From positions 496,001-560,000 of the forward strand of contig NZ_WKJZ01000001.1 of the NCBI RefSeq assembly GCF_009763245.1: DNA of 64,000 nt, given 5' to 3'. The stretch is from Pseudomonas xionganensis. Lineage in GTDB: Bacteria; Pseudomonadota; Gammaproteobacteria; Pseudomonadales; Pseudomonadaceae. Position 1 is the first letter of the stretch. The number at the start of each line of letters is the position of its first letter. Shown here in pieces: positions 8,592 to 19,643 of the stretch. The position numbers and the translations under genes are program-made. The notes below the pieces were generated by a model. That model was not told the origin of the DNA. It did not search any database and saw only the letters and a list, made by a program, of their open reading frames with translations.

Positions 8592-8630
8592 CCGGAGGCG
8601 TTTTTTGCGCCTGGCTGTAGAGACCTCCGG
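8592..8630 (+). promoter_or_regulatory. Leader hairpin region upstream of the GGDEF-EAL gene
   Basis: CCGGAGG (8592-8598) can pair with CCTCCGG (8624-8630). An inner AGGCG (8596-8600) can pair with CGCCT (8608-8612). The two stems share AGG and cannot both form fully. The structure would lie about 34 bases before the chosen GTG start. A role as an attenuator or translation control element is a guess; a chance palindrome is possible. Confidence 0.3.
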
Positions 8631-8663
8631 TACGCCAAGGCAACCATTACAAGAAAATCGCCT

Positions 8664-11540
8664 GTGACCGCATCCACTTCATCCACCGTGGCCAGTGCGG
8701 ACCTGCCGGAATCGCCCCGGCAGATCATGCAGCAGTTCGCCACGGACATTGCCGCCGAGCGCACCCGTTTGCTCTATCAGGGCTCATTGGTGCCGACTCT
8801 CTTTACCCTGCTCAATGGTGTGGCCTGTGCCCTGTTGCTGTGGGATTCCCAGGCCCATGGCCTGCTGTCCGGCTGGCTGGTCTGGCTGGGGCTGCTCGGC
8901 GGCCTGCGCCTGGTGCAGGTGCGTGCCTTCAACCAGACCACGCCCGCCCGGCAGGCCGAGCCGCGCTGGCGCCAGCGCTTTCTCCTGGGGGCCGGCGCCT
9001 CGGGGCTGACCCTGGCCTTTGCCGCCATCTGGCTGGTGCCGGCCGATGTGTTTCATCTGCAGGTGGTGGTCTACGGCCTGATTGCGGCGGCCATTCTCTC
9101 TGCCAGCGTGGCCTATGCGGTCAGCCTGGCGGCCTTTCTGAGTTTCGCCCTGCCTTGTCTGCTGCCCACCGTGGCCTACCTGCTGCTGGAAGGCAACAGC
9201 CTGCAGCGCGGCTGGGGCCTGCTCGGCCTGATTCTGCTGGCGTCGTTGCTGGTGGTGGCCTGGCAGGTCAATCGCCTGGTGCAGCGCAGCCTGCTGCAGC
9301 GTTTTCAGAATCAGGCGCTGATCAGCAACCTGCAGCTGGCCAAGCAGCAGGCCGATGGCCTGAACGACGAGCTGGCGCGGGAGGTGGAACAGCGTCGCCG
9401 GGCTGAGCGTGAATTGCGCCAGACCCATGATGAGCTGGAAATGCGCGTGGCCGAGCGCACCCTGGAGCTGGACGCCGCCAGCCATGCCCTGAGCAAGAGC
9501 CAGGCGCGCCTGGCCCTGGCTATCGAGGCCAGCGAACTGGGCCTGTGGGACTGGAACCTGGAAAGCGACGAGGTGCACCATTCCCGGCTCAAGGAGATCT
9601 TCGGCCTGGCGCCCGAGTCGGTGCAGGTGATGCTGCGCGACCTCAAGCCGCGCCTGCACCCGGATGATCTGCCGGTGCTGCGCCGCGCCCTGGTCGAACA
9701 CATGAAGGGACGCAGCGACGGCTACCAGGTGGAATACCGCATCAAGCACGCCGATGGCCGCTGGGTGTGGATCGAGGACCGCGGCCGCGCCGTGGAGTGG
9801 GGCCCTGATGGCCGCGTGCTGCGCATGCTTGGCACGCGGCGCAATATCAGCGAGCGCAAGGTGCAGGAGGAGCAGCAGCGGCTGTCGGCCACGGTGTTCG
9901 AGGCGGCCAGCGAAGGCATCGTCATTCTCGACCCCCATTACCGCCTGCTGGCGATCAACCAGGCCTTCACCCTGGTCACCGGCTACAGCCGCGAAGAAGT
10001 GGTCGGCAAGAACGTGGCGGTGCTGATGAGCAGCCGCGAGAGCCGCCGTCAGTACCAGCTGATCCGCCTGGAGCTGGAAAGCCGTGGCAGCTGGCAGGGC
10101 GAACTGATCGAGACGCGCAAGAACGGCGAGCTGTACCCGCAGTGGCTGCAACTCAATGTGGTGCGCGACAACCAGGGCCGGGTCAGCCATATCGTCGGCT
10201 TCTTCGCCGACCTGTCGTCGCGCCGCGAGGCCGAGGAGCGCCTGCGCTACCTGTCCCATTACGACGAGCTGACCGGCCTGGCCAACCGCACCCTGTTCAA
10301 GGAGCGCCTGCACGAGGCCGGCCAGCGCGCCCGCCAGAGTGGGCGCAGCATCGCCCTGCTGCACGTCAACCTGGACCGCTTCAAGCTGCTCAACGACAGC
10401 CTTGGTCATGAGGTGGCCGACCAGCTGCTGCGCCAGACCAGCCGGCGTCTGACCCAGGCGGTGCCCGAGGCCGACACCCTGGCCCGCCTGTCCGGCGACG
10501 AATTCGCCATCCTCCTCGATTCCTACGGCAGCCTGTCCAGCCTGGCGCGGCTTGCCAGCCGCCTGCTGACCAAGCTGCGCGTGCCCATGACCGTGGGCGG
10601 CCACGAGCTGGTGGTGTCGGCCTCGGTCGGCATCAGCCTGCTGCCGGACAATGCCCGGGAAGTCTCGGCCCTGGTCAGCCAGGCGAACATGGCCATGCAG
10701 CACGCCAAGCACCTGGGCGGCAACACCTTCCAGTTCTTCACCGACAACCTGCAGGCCTGCACCCTGGAGCGCCTGCAGCTGGAAAACCAGCTGCGCAAGG
10801 CCATCGACGAGGGCCAGCTGGAGGTGTTCTACCAGCCCAAGCTGTGCCTGGCCGATGATCGCCTGGGCGCCGCCGAGGCCCTGGTGCGCTGGCGCCACCC
10901 GCAACTGGGCCTGGTGCCGCCCAGCGACTTTATCGCCCTGGCCGAGGAAACCGGGCTGATCGCCCCCATCGGCGAATTCGTCCTGCGCCAGGCCTGCCAG
11001 CAGGCCCGTGCCTGGCAGCTGCAGGGCCTGGCGCAGATCCGCGTGTCGGTGAACCTCTCGGTGCATCAGCTGCGCCAGGGCAATCTGGTCAGCCTGGTGC
11101 GCCTGGTGCTGGATGAGACCGGCCTGGCACCACAGTTCCTGGAGCTGGAGCTGACCGAAAGCCAGCTGCTGGACAATGTCGAGAGCGTGATTGCCACCTT
11201 CCACCAGCTGCGCAACCTGGGGGTCAAGCTGGCGATCGACGACTTCGGCACCGGCTATTCCTCGCTGAGCTACCTCAAGCGCTTCCCGGTGGACTACGTG
11301 AAGATCGACCAGACCTTTATCCGCGACCTGTCGCCGGGCAGCGAGGACGCCGCCATCACCCGCGCCATTATCGCCATGGCCCACAGCCTGGAACTCAAGG
11401 TGGTGGCCGAGGGCGTGGAAACCCAGGAGCAGATGGACTTTCTCAAGAGCCAGCAGTGCGACGAGCTGCAGGGCTACCTGATCAGCAAACCGGTGCCGGC
11501 CGAGCAGTTCGCCCTGCTGCTGCGCGAGCATGCGCAGTAG
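8664..11540 (+). CDS. Membrane PAS-PAS-GGDEF-EAL cyclic di-GMP protein
   Basis: A protein of about 958 residues from the GTG chosen here; ATG at 8727 is an alternative, and residues upstream of 8664 look like leader sequence. Order: six or so membrane segments (about 40-205), a coiled coil (225-280), two PAS/PAC modules (280-400 and 405-520), GGDEF (530-690) and EAL (700-955). The GGDEF active site reads SGDEF, a variant first residue. The EAL domain keeps [23 protein letters not shown] and EGVET, so phosphodiesterase activity is likely. It resembles the protein next to uvrD in pseudomonads. Confidence 0.92.
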   Translation: MTASTSSTVASADLPESPRQIMQQFATDIAAERTRLLYQGSLVPTLFTLLNGVACALLLWDSQAHGLLSGWLVWLGLLGGLRLVQVRAFNQTTPARQAEPRWRQRFLLGAGASGLTLAFAAIWLVPADVFHLQVVVYGLIAAAILSASVAYAVSLAAFLSFALPCLLPTVAYLLLEGNSLQRGWGLLGLILLASLLVVAWQVNRLVQRSLLQRFQNQALISNLQLAKQQADGLNDELAREVEQRRRAERELRQTHDELEMRVAERTLELDAASHALSKSQARLALAIEASELGLWDWNLESDEVHHSRLKEIFGLAPESVQVMLRDLKPRLHPDDLPVLRRALVEHMKGRSDGYQVEYRIKHADGRWVWIEDRGRAVEWGPDGRVLRMLGTRRNISERKVQEEQQRLSATVFEAASEGIVILDPHYRLLAINQAFTLVTGYSREEVVGKNVAVLMSSRESRRQYQLIRLELESRGSWQGELIETRKNGELYPQWLQLNVVRDNQGRVSHIVGFFADLSSRREAEERLRYLSHYDELTGLANRTLFKERLHEAGQRARQSGRSIALLHVNLDRFKLLNDSLGHEVADQLLRQTSRRLTQAVPEADTLARLSGDEFAILLDSYGSLSSLARLASRLLTKLRVPMTVGGHELVVSASVGISLLPDNAREVSALVSQANMAMQHAKHLGGNTFQFFTDNLQACTLERLQLENQLRKAIDEGQLEVFYQPKLCLADDRLGAAEALVRWRHPQLGLVPPSDFIALAEETGLIAPIGEFVLRQACQQARAWQLQGLAQIRVSVNLSVHQLRQGNLVSLVRLVLDETGLAPQFLELELTESQLLDNVESVIATFHQLRNLGVKLAIDDFGTGYSSLSYLKRFPVDYVKIDQTFIRDLSPGSEDAAITRAIIAMAHSLELKVVAEGVETQEQMDFLKSQQCDELQGYLISKPVPAEQFALLLREHAQ

Positions 11541-11636
11541 CGCGGCCGCTTATGGGGGGGGCATGACCGGCCCTAAGTTGGGTGACCCGTCGCGACCCCC
11601 GGCCTAGGCTGGGCGCTTTGCTCTCGGAGTCTGCCC

Positions 11637-12629
11637 ATGCTGCGCCCCCTGGTTCTGGCTGCCCTGTTGTTGCTTGCCGGTTGCGCGCAAAACCCCGCGG
11701 ATCTGCCGCTCTGGCGCAGTGCCGAACAGGCGCCGCCCAGCCTGCAATACCTGGGGGTGGGCGGTTATCTGCTGCGCTGGCAAGGTGAGGCGCTGCTGTT
11801 TGCGCCGTCCTTCAGCAACCCCGCCAGCCTCGGCCAGCCGCCGCTGCGGGTAGAGGCCGACACGGCCAGGATCGACCGCCTGATGCCGCCGGCCGCCGAT
11901 GTCAGCATGCTGCTGGTGGGCCACGCCCACTACGACCACCTGCTGGATGTGCCGCATATCCTCCAGACCCACAGCCCCGAGGCGCGGGTCTATGGCTCCA
12001 AGACCATGGGCCATATCCTCGCCGCCGTGATCCCGCGTTCGCGCATCGTCGATGCCGAGGCGGCCATGGCCCGGGGCGCCGAGCCTGGGCAGTGGTTCCA
12101 TTCGCCCCAGCGGCGCATCCGCGCCATGGCCATCGAGAGCGAGCACGCGCCGCACCTGTTCGGCATCAAGCTGCTTACCGGCCGCTATGACCAGGACCTG
12201 ACTGAACTGCCGCGTAGCACCTTCGGCTGGCGCGAGGGCCAGACCCTGGCCTGGCTGGTGGACCTGCTCGACGAACAGGGCCAGCCGGTCTATCGCATCC
12301 ATTACCAGGACGCCGCCAGCAGCCCGCCCCTGGGCCTGCCGCCGCAGTTGCCGGACAGCAAGCGGGTGGATGTGGCGGTACTCTGCGTCGGTGCCTGGAA
12401 CCAGGCTGCGGCCTATCCCCGGGTACTGCTGCAGCGCCTGCAGCCGCGCCTGGCGGTGCTCGGCCACTGGGAAGACTTCTTCGGCAACGACCCGCACCAG
12501 CCCCAGGGCCTGCGCCTGCAGAATATCCGCGCCATGGTCGCGCTCACCCGCGAACACCTGCCCGCCGATGGCCAGCTTAAGCTGCCGGTGCCCTTCGCCT
12601 TTCTGCCGCTGCCGCCCCCGGCGCGCTGA
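11637..12629 (+). CDS. Metallo-beta-lactamase-fold lipoprotein
   Basis: A protein of 330 residues. The signal MLRPLVLAALLLLAGC has a clear lipobox, so Cys16 would be lipidated. The metal site HAHYDHLLD (HxHxDH) and a later GHWEDFFG place it in the metallo-beta-lactamase superfamily, closest in look to NAPE-PLD/UlaG-type hydrolases, which cleave phosphate or lactone bonds. GGAG lies 7 bases before the ATG. The substrate is unknown. It is probably outer-membrane or periplasm-facing. Confidence 0.82.
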   Translation: MLRPLVLAALLLLAGCAQNPADLPLWRSAEQAPPSLQYLGVGGYLLRWQGEALLFAPSFSNPASLGQPPLRVEADTARIDRLMPPAADVSMLLVGHAHYDHLLDVPHILQTHSPEARVYGSKTMGHILAAVIPRSRIVDAEAAMARGAEPGQWFHSPQRRIRAMAIESEHAPHLFGIKLLTGRYDQDLTELPRSTFGWREGQTLAWLVDLLDEQGQPVYRIHYQDAASSPPLGLPPQLPDSKRVDVAVLCVGAWNQAAAYPRVLLQRLQPRLAVLGHWEDFFGNDPHQPQGLRLQNIRAMVALTREHLPADGQLKLPVPFAFLPLPPPAR

Positions 12630-12668
12630 CAGCGTCGGCCGGGCTCCCTCTATAGCTCGCGGCGCTCC

Positions 12669-12689
12669 GTAGGGTGCGCCGTGCGCACC
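12669..12689 (+). repeat. Single REP-like unit (GGTGCGC type)
   Basis: GTAG followed by GGTGCGC-CGT-GCGCACC, a perfect 7-base palindrome with a 3-base loop. It is the second sequence type of the REP-like set in this window and lies between the lipoprotein and MFS genes. Confidence 0.75.
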
Positions 12690-12771
12690 GATCCTGAGAC
12701 GTGCACTCAGGCTTGTCCTGCGTTGGCCTGAGCCGCTACTGTCGCCGCCTAATCTGCCGCGAGAGCTCTGC

Positions 12772-14028
12772 ATGTCGCCCGTCGATCGCCGTCCGGCCAA
12801 CGCCACCCTGATCCTGCTGGCTTCGCTCTACTGCGCCCAGGGCCTGCCTTCCGGGTTGCTGGCCCACTCCCTGCCGGTGCTGCTGCGCCAGCACGGTGTC
12901 GACCTGGCGCTGATCGGCCTGCTCAAGCTGCTGGCCCTACCCTGGCTGCTCAAGGCCCTGTGGGCGCCCTGGATCGACCGCATGGCCTCCAGGCGTCTGG
13001 GCCATCACCGCGGCTGGATCTTGCCGCTGCAGCTGACGGTGATCGGCATCCTCGCCGGCCTGGCCCTGCTCGGCCCGCAGTGGCTGTTCGGCAGCGGCCT
13101 GTGGCTGCTGCTGGGGCTATTGCTGCTGATCAACCTGGCCGCCGCCACCCAGGACATCGCCACCGATGGCCTCACCGTGCGCCTGCTGCCGGAGCGCTGG
13201 CGCGGCCTGGGGAACAGCCTGCAGGTGGGCGGCTACAAGATCGGCATGCTGGTCAGCGGCAGCGGCCTGCTGCTGTTTGTCGACCAGCTGGGCTGGGCCC
13301 TGAGCCTGGGCCTAGTGGCCGGATTGCTGGTGCTGATGACCCTGCCCATCGCCCGTTTCGACGAGCGCCGTCGCCTGCCGTTCCAGCCGGCTCTGGCCGA
13401 ACCCGCCGGCCCCGGATTGCTCCTGCGGCATTACCGCGGCTTGCTGCTGCAGCCGGGCATGGGCCTGTGGCTGGCGGTGCTGCTGGCATTCAAGCTGGGC
13501 GATGCCCTGGGCTCGCCGATGATCAAGCCGATGCTGGTGGACCAGGCCTGGAGCAATGCGGCCCTGGGCCAGCTGACCCTGCTCAGCAGCCTGGCCGGTA
13601 TCGGCGGCGCCCTGTTGGGTGGTCTGCTTTATGCGCGCCTCGGCGCCCTGCGCGCGCTGCTGCTGGGCGGGCTGCTGCAGGCCATTGGCATCGCCGCCAT
13701 GGCCCTGCTGGTGGGCCAGGGGGCTCAGGTCGGGCTGGTGTATGGCGTCAGCCTGTTCGAGCAAATCGCCGATGGCCTGTCCACCGTGGCGCTGTTTGCG
13801 GCGATGATGCGTCAGTGCCGCGCCGAGCACGAGGGCGCCGACTTCACCCTGCAGGCCAGTGTGCAACTGCTGCTGGCCGGCCTGGTGGGGGCGTCCAGCG
13901 GCTGGTTGGCCCAGCAACTGGGCTTTGCCGGGCTGTTTACCTGGGCTGGCCTGCTGGGCCTGCTGGCGCTGCCGCTGGTGCTGCTGTACTTCCGGCGCTA
14001 CGGGCGCCAGCCTGCTAGAGTGAACTGA
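12772..14028 (+). CDS. MFS transporter, AmpG-like
   Basis: A protein of 418 residues with about 12 hydrophobic segments. The opening LLASLYCAQGLPSGLLAHSLPVLLRQ and the loop after TM2 (LWAPWIDRMASRRLGHHRGW) follow the AmpG/acetyl-CoA-transporter branch of the major facilitator superfamily, which uses a GLP motif in TM1. TAATQDIATDGLTVRLL in TM4 also fits that branch. AmpG imports anhydromuropeptides; this protein is shorter than typical AmpG and its cargo is uncertain. The next gene starts 26 bases later. Confidence 0.8.
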   Translation: MSPVDRRPANATLILLASLYCAQGLPSGLLAHSLPVLLRQHGVDLALIGLLKLLALPWLLKALWAPWIDRMASRRLGHHRGWILPLQLTVIGILAGLALLGPQWLFGSGLWLLLGLLLLINLAAATQDIATDGLTVRLLPERWRGLGNSLQVGGYKIGMLVSGSGLLLFVDQLGWALSLGLVAGLLVLMTLPIARFDERRRLPFQPALAEPAGPGLLLRHYRGLLLQPGMGLWLAVLLAFKLGDALGSPMIKPMLVDQAWSNAALGQLTLLSSLAGIGGALLGGLLYARLGALRALLLGGLLQAIGIAAMALLVGQGAQVGLVYGVSLFEQIADGLSTVALFAAMMRQCRAEHEGADFTLQASVQLLLAGLVGASSGWLAQQLGFAGLFTWAGLLGLLALPLVLLYFRRYGRQPARVN

Positions 14029-14054
14029 CCTGTCACCTCGCCTGAGGTCTTTTC

Positions 14055-14807
14055 ATGTGCGCTACACGGCTGTTGCGCCTGCTTCTGGGGCTGCTGGTCC
14101 TGGCTGGAATGCCTGTCCGCGCCGACACCTTTATGGTCTATGGGGCCTACGATGGCTTCCCCAAGTACTACGAGGAAAACGGCCAGGCCAAGGGCATCGT
14201 GGTGGAGATCACGCGCTACTGCCTGGATGAGATGCAACTGCCCTATCAGATCAAACTGCTGCCCTGGATGCGCGCCTATACCCATGCCGAGCGTGGCGGC
14301 GGTGGGGTGATCGGTCTGTCCAGGAGTCAGGAGCGCGAGGCGCTGTTCGACTTTTCCGAGCCGATCTTTACCGAGCGCATCGTGCTGCTGGTCAAGCAGG
14401 GGCGTGAGTTTGCCTACCAGACCCTCGATGATCTGCGTGACAGGCTGGTGGGAGTCAGCATCGGCACCAGTTACGGCACCGCCTTCGACCAGGCGGTGGC
14501 CGATGGCCGCCTGACCATCGTCGGCTTCAACGACGTGCGCAATGGCCTGGCCATGCTGGAACGCAAGCGCATCGATGCCATCCTGCTCGGCTCCAGCGTG
14601 GATGTGCGCACACTGGCCGAGGGCAACCCGACTCTGCAGGGCGCGGCCTTCAGTACGCTGCCGGTGCCGTTCAAGACCGACAGCAAGTACCTGGGTATCG
14701 CCAAGAGCCTGAAGATGGGCTGGTTTCTCCAGCGCTTCAATCAGTGCCTGGCCCAGGGCCATGCCAGCGGCCTGTTTGAGCCGATCATCTACCGCTACAG
14801 CAACTGA
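14055..14807 (+). CDS. Periplasmic substrate-binding protein, family 3
   Basis: A protein of 250 residues with a signal peptide ending near PVRADTFMVYG. The mature part follows the amino-acid binding-protein fold: GIVVEITRYCLDEM, the carboxylate-binding region GVIGLSRSQEREALFDFSEP, and VGVSIGTSYGTAFDQ. No ABC permease or ATPase is next to it. It belongs to the many orphan family-3 proteins of pseudomonads, which may act as sensors or share transporters. GAGGT lies upstream of the ATG. Confidence 0.8.
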   Translation: MCATRLLRLLLGLLVLAGMPVRADTFMVYGAYDGFPKYYEENGQAKGIVVEITRYCLDEMQLPYQIKLLPWMRAYTHAERGGGGVIGLSRSQEREALFDFSEPIFTERIVLLVKQGREFAYQTLDDLRDRLVGVSIGTSYGTAFDQAVADGRLTIVGFNDVRNGLAMLERKRIDAILLGSSVDVRTLAEGNPTLQGAAFSTLPVPFKTDSKYLGIAKSLKMGWFLQRFNQCLAQGHASGLFEPIIYRYSN

Positions 14808-14926
14808 GCTGTTTCCTCCCTTCCTAGTCCCAGACGCGGGCCGCTGTTGCAACCCAATCAAAGATGGCTGTCTTGCCGAGCGCCAGGGGCAATGCTTGCG
14901 TCTGGATCAGAGCGATGGAGGTTGCA

Positions 14927-15601
14927 ATGCCCAAACCCGCGAACCTGAGTGTCGGCCTGCGCCTGCTGCTGGCCTCCCAGGCCATGGCGCCGCTGGCGGT
15001 CAAGTTGAGCCTGGTGCAGCAGCTGGGGCCGGAAAAAGCCGCGCAGCTCGCACCGCATATGCCGGCCGGACAGCTGCGCGAACTGATCCTGGCCATGCCG
15101 GTGGCCTTCGCCGCCCAGGTGACCCGCCATCTCGACCCGCGGCTGATCCTCGACACCTACCTCAGCCTGCCGGACAGCCTGCACCTGGAGGTGGCCCGTC
15201 AGCTCTGCGCCGACGGCGCCTTCGCCACCGCCGCGCGCTATGCCGAGTGCCTGTCGGCCAAGCAGATTCGCGTGCTGATCTACGGCATCAACGATGCCCG
15301 GCATGTGCTGCAGATCGCCCGGCATATCGTCGACATGCCGCTGATCAGCGACAGCCTGCGCAGCTTTTCCACCGGCTACCTGTGCAAGCTGACCGAAGCG
15401 GCCGCCGCCGACCGCAACCTCACCGTCGCCGCCCAGGTGTTGGGTGGCCTGCCTCTGGCACGCCAGGCCGACGTCTGCGCCGGCCTGCAGCCCAGTACCC
15501 TGCGCCACCTGCTGCCGCTGTTGCTGCTGGTCAGCGGTGAGGGCTTGCGCCAGCAGCTGCCGGAGGCGGTGCTGCAGGCGTTCGAGGCGCAGCTGGCGTA
15601 G
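14927..15601 (+). CDS. Helical-repeat protein of unknown function
   Basis: A protein of 224 residues from the ATG that follows GGAGG by 5 bases; the frame extends upstream to 14864 but without a ribosome site. It is all helical and leucine-rich with loosely repeated units (LSLVQQLGPEKAAQLAPHMP; LRELILAMPVAFAAQVTRHL; TAARYAECLSAKQIRVLIYG). The spacing suggests a HEAT-like or MgtE-N-like solenoid used for protein binding. I do not recognise a named family. It is convergent with the zwf-like gene, 12 bases apart. Confidence 0.65.
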   Translation: MPKPANLSVGLRLLLASQAMAPLAVKLSLVQQLGPEKAAQLAPHMPAGQLRELILAMPVAFAAQVTRHLDPRLILDTYLSLPDSLHLEVARQLCADGAFATAARYAECLSAKQIRVLIYGINDARHVLQIARHIVDMPLISDSLRSFSTGYLCKLTEAAAADRNLTVAAQVLGGLPLARQADVCAGLQPSTLRHLLPLLLLVSGEGLRQQLPEAVLQAFEAQLA

Positions 15602-15613
15602 GGGCGTGGTGGG

Positions 15614-17056
<1,443 letters not shown>

Positions 17057-17100
17057 GGTGGGAACTCCGACTCGGTTTAGCCGTGCGGTGAGTGCGTCCA

Positions 17101-17115
17101 TGTAGTATAACTACA
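17101..17115 (-). promoter_or_regulatory. HexR-type operator between zwf and the RpiR-family gene
   Basis: On the zwf strand the sequence reads TGTAGTTATACTACA: a perfect 6-base inverted repeat (TGTAGT/ACTACA) around TAT. This fits the HexR consensus described in gamma-proteobacteria, TGTAATwwwATTACA, at 13 of 15 positions. A further half-site TTGTAGT lies at 17119-17125. It is 45 bases upstream of the chosen zwf start. Confidence 0.72.
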
Positions 17116-17212
17116 AGGCCACTACAACCCGTGGTGCACCGATCATAACCGAGTCATGGCGCCAATGCGGCGTGCTTGATGGATTCGTTAGCCCAATGCC
17201 GAGCCTAAGCCT

Positions 17213-18079
17213 GTGAACCTGTTGCAGCATATCGCCCAGTCGCGCCCCCTGTTACGCAAGTCCGAACTCAAGGTGGCCGATCACGTCCTGCACGACCCCG
17301 CGTCGGTGATGCACAGCTCCATGGCCGACCTGGCCCATAGCGTCGGCATCAGCGAGCCGACCATCGTGCGCTTCTGCCGGGCCATCGGCTGCACCGGCTT
17401 TCAGGACCTCAAGCTCAAGCTGGCGCAGAGCCTGGCCGCCGGCGCCAGCTTCGGTCAGTTCGCCATCCATGAAGACGATTCGGTGGCCGACTTCAGCCTG
17501 AAGATCTTCGACACCACCCTGCACACCCTGATCGAGGTGCGCGAGAAGCTCGACCCCGAGGCCCTGCAGCGCGCCATCAATGCCTGCGCCCAGGCCCAGC
17601 GCGTGGAGTTCTACGGCTTTGGTGCGTCCGGCGCGGTGGCCGCCGATGCCCAGCACAAGTTCTTCCGCCTGCTGCTCACCGCCGCGGCCTATTCCGACCC
17701 GCATATGCAGGCCATGAGTGCGGTGACCCTCAAGCCCGGCGATGTGGCCATCTGCATCTCCCAGTCGGGGCGCTCCAAGGACCTGCTGATCACCGCCAAC
17801 CTGGTGCGCGAATCCGGCGCCACCCTGATTACCCTGTGCCCCAGCCAGACCCCGCTGGCCGACCTGGCCACGGTCAACCTGGCCATCGACGTGCAGGAAG
17901 ATACCGAAATCTACACCCCGCTGACCTCGCGTATCGCCCATCTGGTGGTGATCGACGTGCTGGCCATGGGCGTGGCCATGGCCCGCGGGCCGAGCCTGGT
18001 CAACCACCTCAAGAGCGTCAAGCGCAGCCTGCGCAGCCTGCGCCTGTCGCCCAAGTCGCATAAGAGCGCCGAGGACTGA
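17213..18079 (+). CDS. RpiR-family regulator, HexR-like
   Basis: A protein of 288 residues from a GTG start. The N-terminal RpiR helix-turn-helix spans about residues 1-75 (MADLAHSVGISEPTIVRFCRAIGCTGFQDLKLKLAQ). The SIS sugar-phosphate domain spans about 120-260 (VEFYGFGASGAVAADAQHKF; DVAICISQSGRSKDLL). HexR binds 2-keto-3-deoxy-6-phosphogluconate and releases DNA. The gene faces the zwf-like gene across a HexR-type palindrome. In P. aeruginosa a similar pair exists beside pyc genes apart from the main hexR, so this may be a HexR paralogue. The ligand is inferred. Confidence 0.88.
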   Translation: MNLLQHIAQSRPLLRKSELKVADHVLHDPASVMHSSMADLAHSVGISEPTIVRFCRAIGCTGFQDLKLKLAQSLAAGASFGQFAIHEDDSVADFSLKIFDTTLHTLIEVREKLDPEALQRAINACAQAQRVEFYGFGASGAVAADAQHKFFRLLLTAAAYSDPHMQAMSAVTLKPGDVAICISQSGRSKDLLITANLVRESGATLITLCPSQTPLADLATVNLAIDVQEDTEIYTPLTSRIAHLVVIDVLAMGVAMARGPSLVNHLKSVKRSLRSLRLSPKSHKSAED

Positions 18080-18090
18080 AACCTGTTCAG

Positions 18091-18199
18091 GATCTGCTGC
18101 GCGTCGGCCCTGCTGCGTTAAAAACAGGCTCGGAATGCTCATGTACAAAAGTACACTCCGCTTCCTCGCCTGTTTTTGCCTTGCAGGACTCTAGCTCGC
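18091..18199 (-). repeat. Compact copy of the dispersed stem-loop repeat
   Basis: A 109-base copy, in reverse orientation, of the element at 351-593, without its three extra segments. AAAAACAGGC and GCCTGTTTTT pair over a loop that itself holds GTACTTTTGTAC. It begins 11 bases after the regulator stop codon and so could end its transcript. Confidence 0.8.
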
Positions 18200-18314
18200 A
18201 AAATCCTGAATCAGGTTTGGCACCGCAGATTTTCTCCCGCTTGGCGCGCGCCATCAAAGCGTCATATCCCAGGCAGATGCTGGTACTCCCTTATTCAGCC
18301 TGGGAGTTGCCCCT

Positions 18315-18548
18315 ATGTCTGGCTATTCGGATAAATCCCCATCCCGCGAACTTGGCGATGCCAAGGCCCGGCGCAAGTTGCTGGACCAGCGCCGCATGGA
18401 ATACCGCCGCGCCATCGAGAGCTACGCCGAGCAGCGCCAGCTGCAGCATGAGCTGGTGGACTACCCGGAGCTGATCGCCGCCAATTACCTGGACATGAGC
18501 CGTAGCCTGCAGCCCAGGCTGGCCCAGGCTGTGCCGAATTCGGCATAG
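18315..18548 (+). CDS. Small conserved hypothetical protein
   Basis: A protein of 77 residues, highly charged and helical: basic N-terminal half (LGDAKARRKLLDQRRMEYRR), then AIESYAEQRQLQHELVDYPEL. No signal or membrane segment is present. GGGAG lies about 10 bases before the ATG. The high Arg/Glu/Gln content suggests a cytosolic helical hairpin. Similar small proteins occur in other pseudomonads, but I know of no function for them. Confidence 0.65.
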   Translation: MSGYSDKSPSRELGDAKARRKLLDQRRMEYRRAIESYAEQRQLQHELVDYPELIAANYLDMSRSLQPRLAQAVPNSA

Positions 18549-18624
18549 GAGCGGGGCAAAGGCATCAAGTCGGACGCTGCGCGATAAGCCAGGCTTGAGG
18601 GCATTGTTCTCAAGGAGTGTGCTG

Positions 18625-19632
18625 ATGCCGCGACTGACATTGCCCCAGGCCGAGCAACTGGCGCAGGCCATACTGCGCCGCCATGGGTTTAGTGAGGCTT
18701 ATGTGCAGAGCATCGCCGCCACGGTGCTGGCCGGCGAGCGCGATGGCTGCAGCTCCCATGGCCTGTGGCGTCTGCTCGGCATTGTGCAGACGCTCAAGGC
18801 TGGCAGAGTCGAGCCTTGCGCCGAGCCGCAGGTGCATGACCAGGCGCCTGGTGTGGTGCGGGTGGATGCCCGGGGCGGGTTTTCCCAGCTGGCTTTTGCC
18901 GCCGGCCTGCCGCTGCTGGCGGACAAGGCCCGGACCAACGGCATCGCAGCCCTGGCGATCAATCACTGCGTGCACTTTTCCGCCCTCTGGATCGAGTTGG
19001 AGGCGCTGACCGAGCTGGGGCTGGTGGCCCTGGCCTGCAACCCGACCCAGGCCTATGTGGCCCCGGCCGGTGGCAGTCGGCCGCTGTTCGGCACCAACCC
19101 CATTGCCTTTGGCTGGCCGCGTGCCGGGCAGCCGCCCTTTATCTTCGACTTTGCCACCAGCGCCATTGCCCGGGGTGATATCGAACTGCACCGCCGTTCG
19201 GGCGAGCCCTTGCCGCCCGGCTGGGGCGTGGATCGCCAGGGTCGGCCTAGCACGGATGCCACCGAGGTGCTGGACCAGGGCGCCATGCTGACCTTCGGCG
19301 GGCACAAGGGCTCGGCCCTGTCGACCATGATCGAGCTGATCGCAGGGCCCTTGATCGGCGATCTGACCAGCCTCGAATCCAGCGCCCATGATGCGGGCTC
19401 CAAGGCCTTGCCCTACCACGGGGAATTGCTGATCGCCCTGGATCCGCAGCGCTTTCTTGGCGAGCAGGCCGCCCAGCATCTGGCCCGGGCCGAGGCCCTG
19501 TTTATGGCCATGCAGGCGCAAGGCGCACGCCTGCCCTCGCAGCGTCGTTATGCCGCCCGGGCTAACAGCCTGGAGCAGGGCGTGGAAATCACGCAGACGC
19601 TGTATGACGATCTGCAGGCGCTGCTGGATTAG
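18625..19632 (+). CDS. dpkA: Delta1-piperideine-2-carboxylate / pyrroline-2-carboxylate reductase (Ldh family)
   Basis: A protein of 335 residues from the ATG 7 bases after AAGGAG. It belongs to the malate/L-lactate dehydrogenase-like (Ldh2) family, not the Rossmann type: GCSSHGLWRLLG, NHCVHFSALW, FGTNPIAFGWPR and GGHKGSALSTMIELIAG are family landmarks. The family member next to hydroxyproline genes reduces delta1-pyrroline-2-carboxylate to L-proline with NAD(P)H. That step would complete the cis-3-hydroxyproline route started by the aconitase-X gene at 25716-27485. It is convergent with the rest of the block across a terminator. Confidence 0.85.
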   Translation: MPRLTLPQAEQLAQAILRRHGFSEAYVQSIAATVLAGERDGCSSHGLWRLLGIVQTLKAGRVEPCAEPQVHDQAPGVVRVDARGGFSQLAFAAGLPLLADKARTNGIAALAINHCVHFSALWIELEALTELGLVALACNPTQAYVAPAGGSRPLFGTNPIAFGWPRAGQPPFIFDFATSAIARGDIELHRRSGEPLPPGWGVDRQGRPSTDATEVLDQGAMLTFGGHKGSALSTMIELIAGPLIGDLTSLESSAHDAGSKALPYHGELLIALDPQRFLGEQAAQHLARAEALFMAMQAQGARLPSQRRYAARANSLEQGVEITQTLYDDLQALLD

Positions 19633-19643
19633 CCGGTCGTCAT

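Noticed and set aside
8784..11531. Very long open frame (over 900 codons) on the minus strand opposite the PAS-GGDEF-EAL gene
   Set aside because: It is rich in Gln, His, Ala and Leu with no domain motif, as expected of the antisense frame of a high-GC gene. The plus-strand protein has complete PAS, GGDEF and EAL motifs.
17057..17101. Upstream ATG at 17101 as the zwf start
   Set aside because: It overlaps the HexR-type palindrome and has no ribosome site, while TTG at 17056 has GGAG at a good distance and starts where family homology begins.
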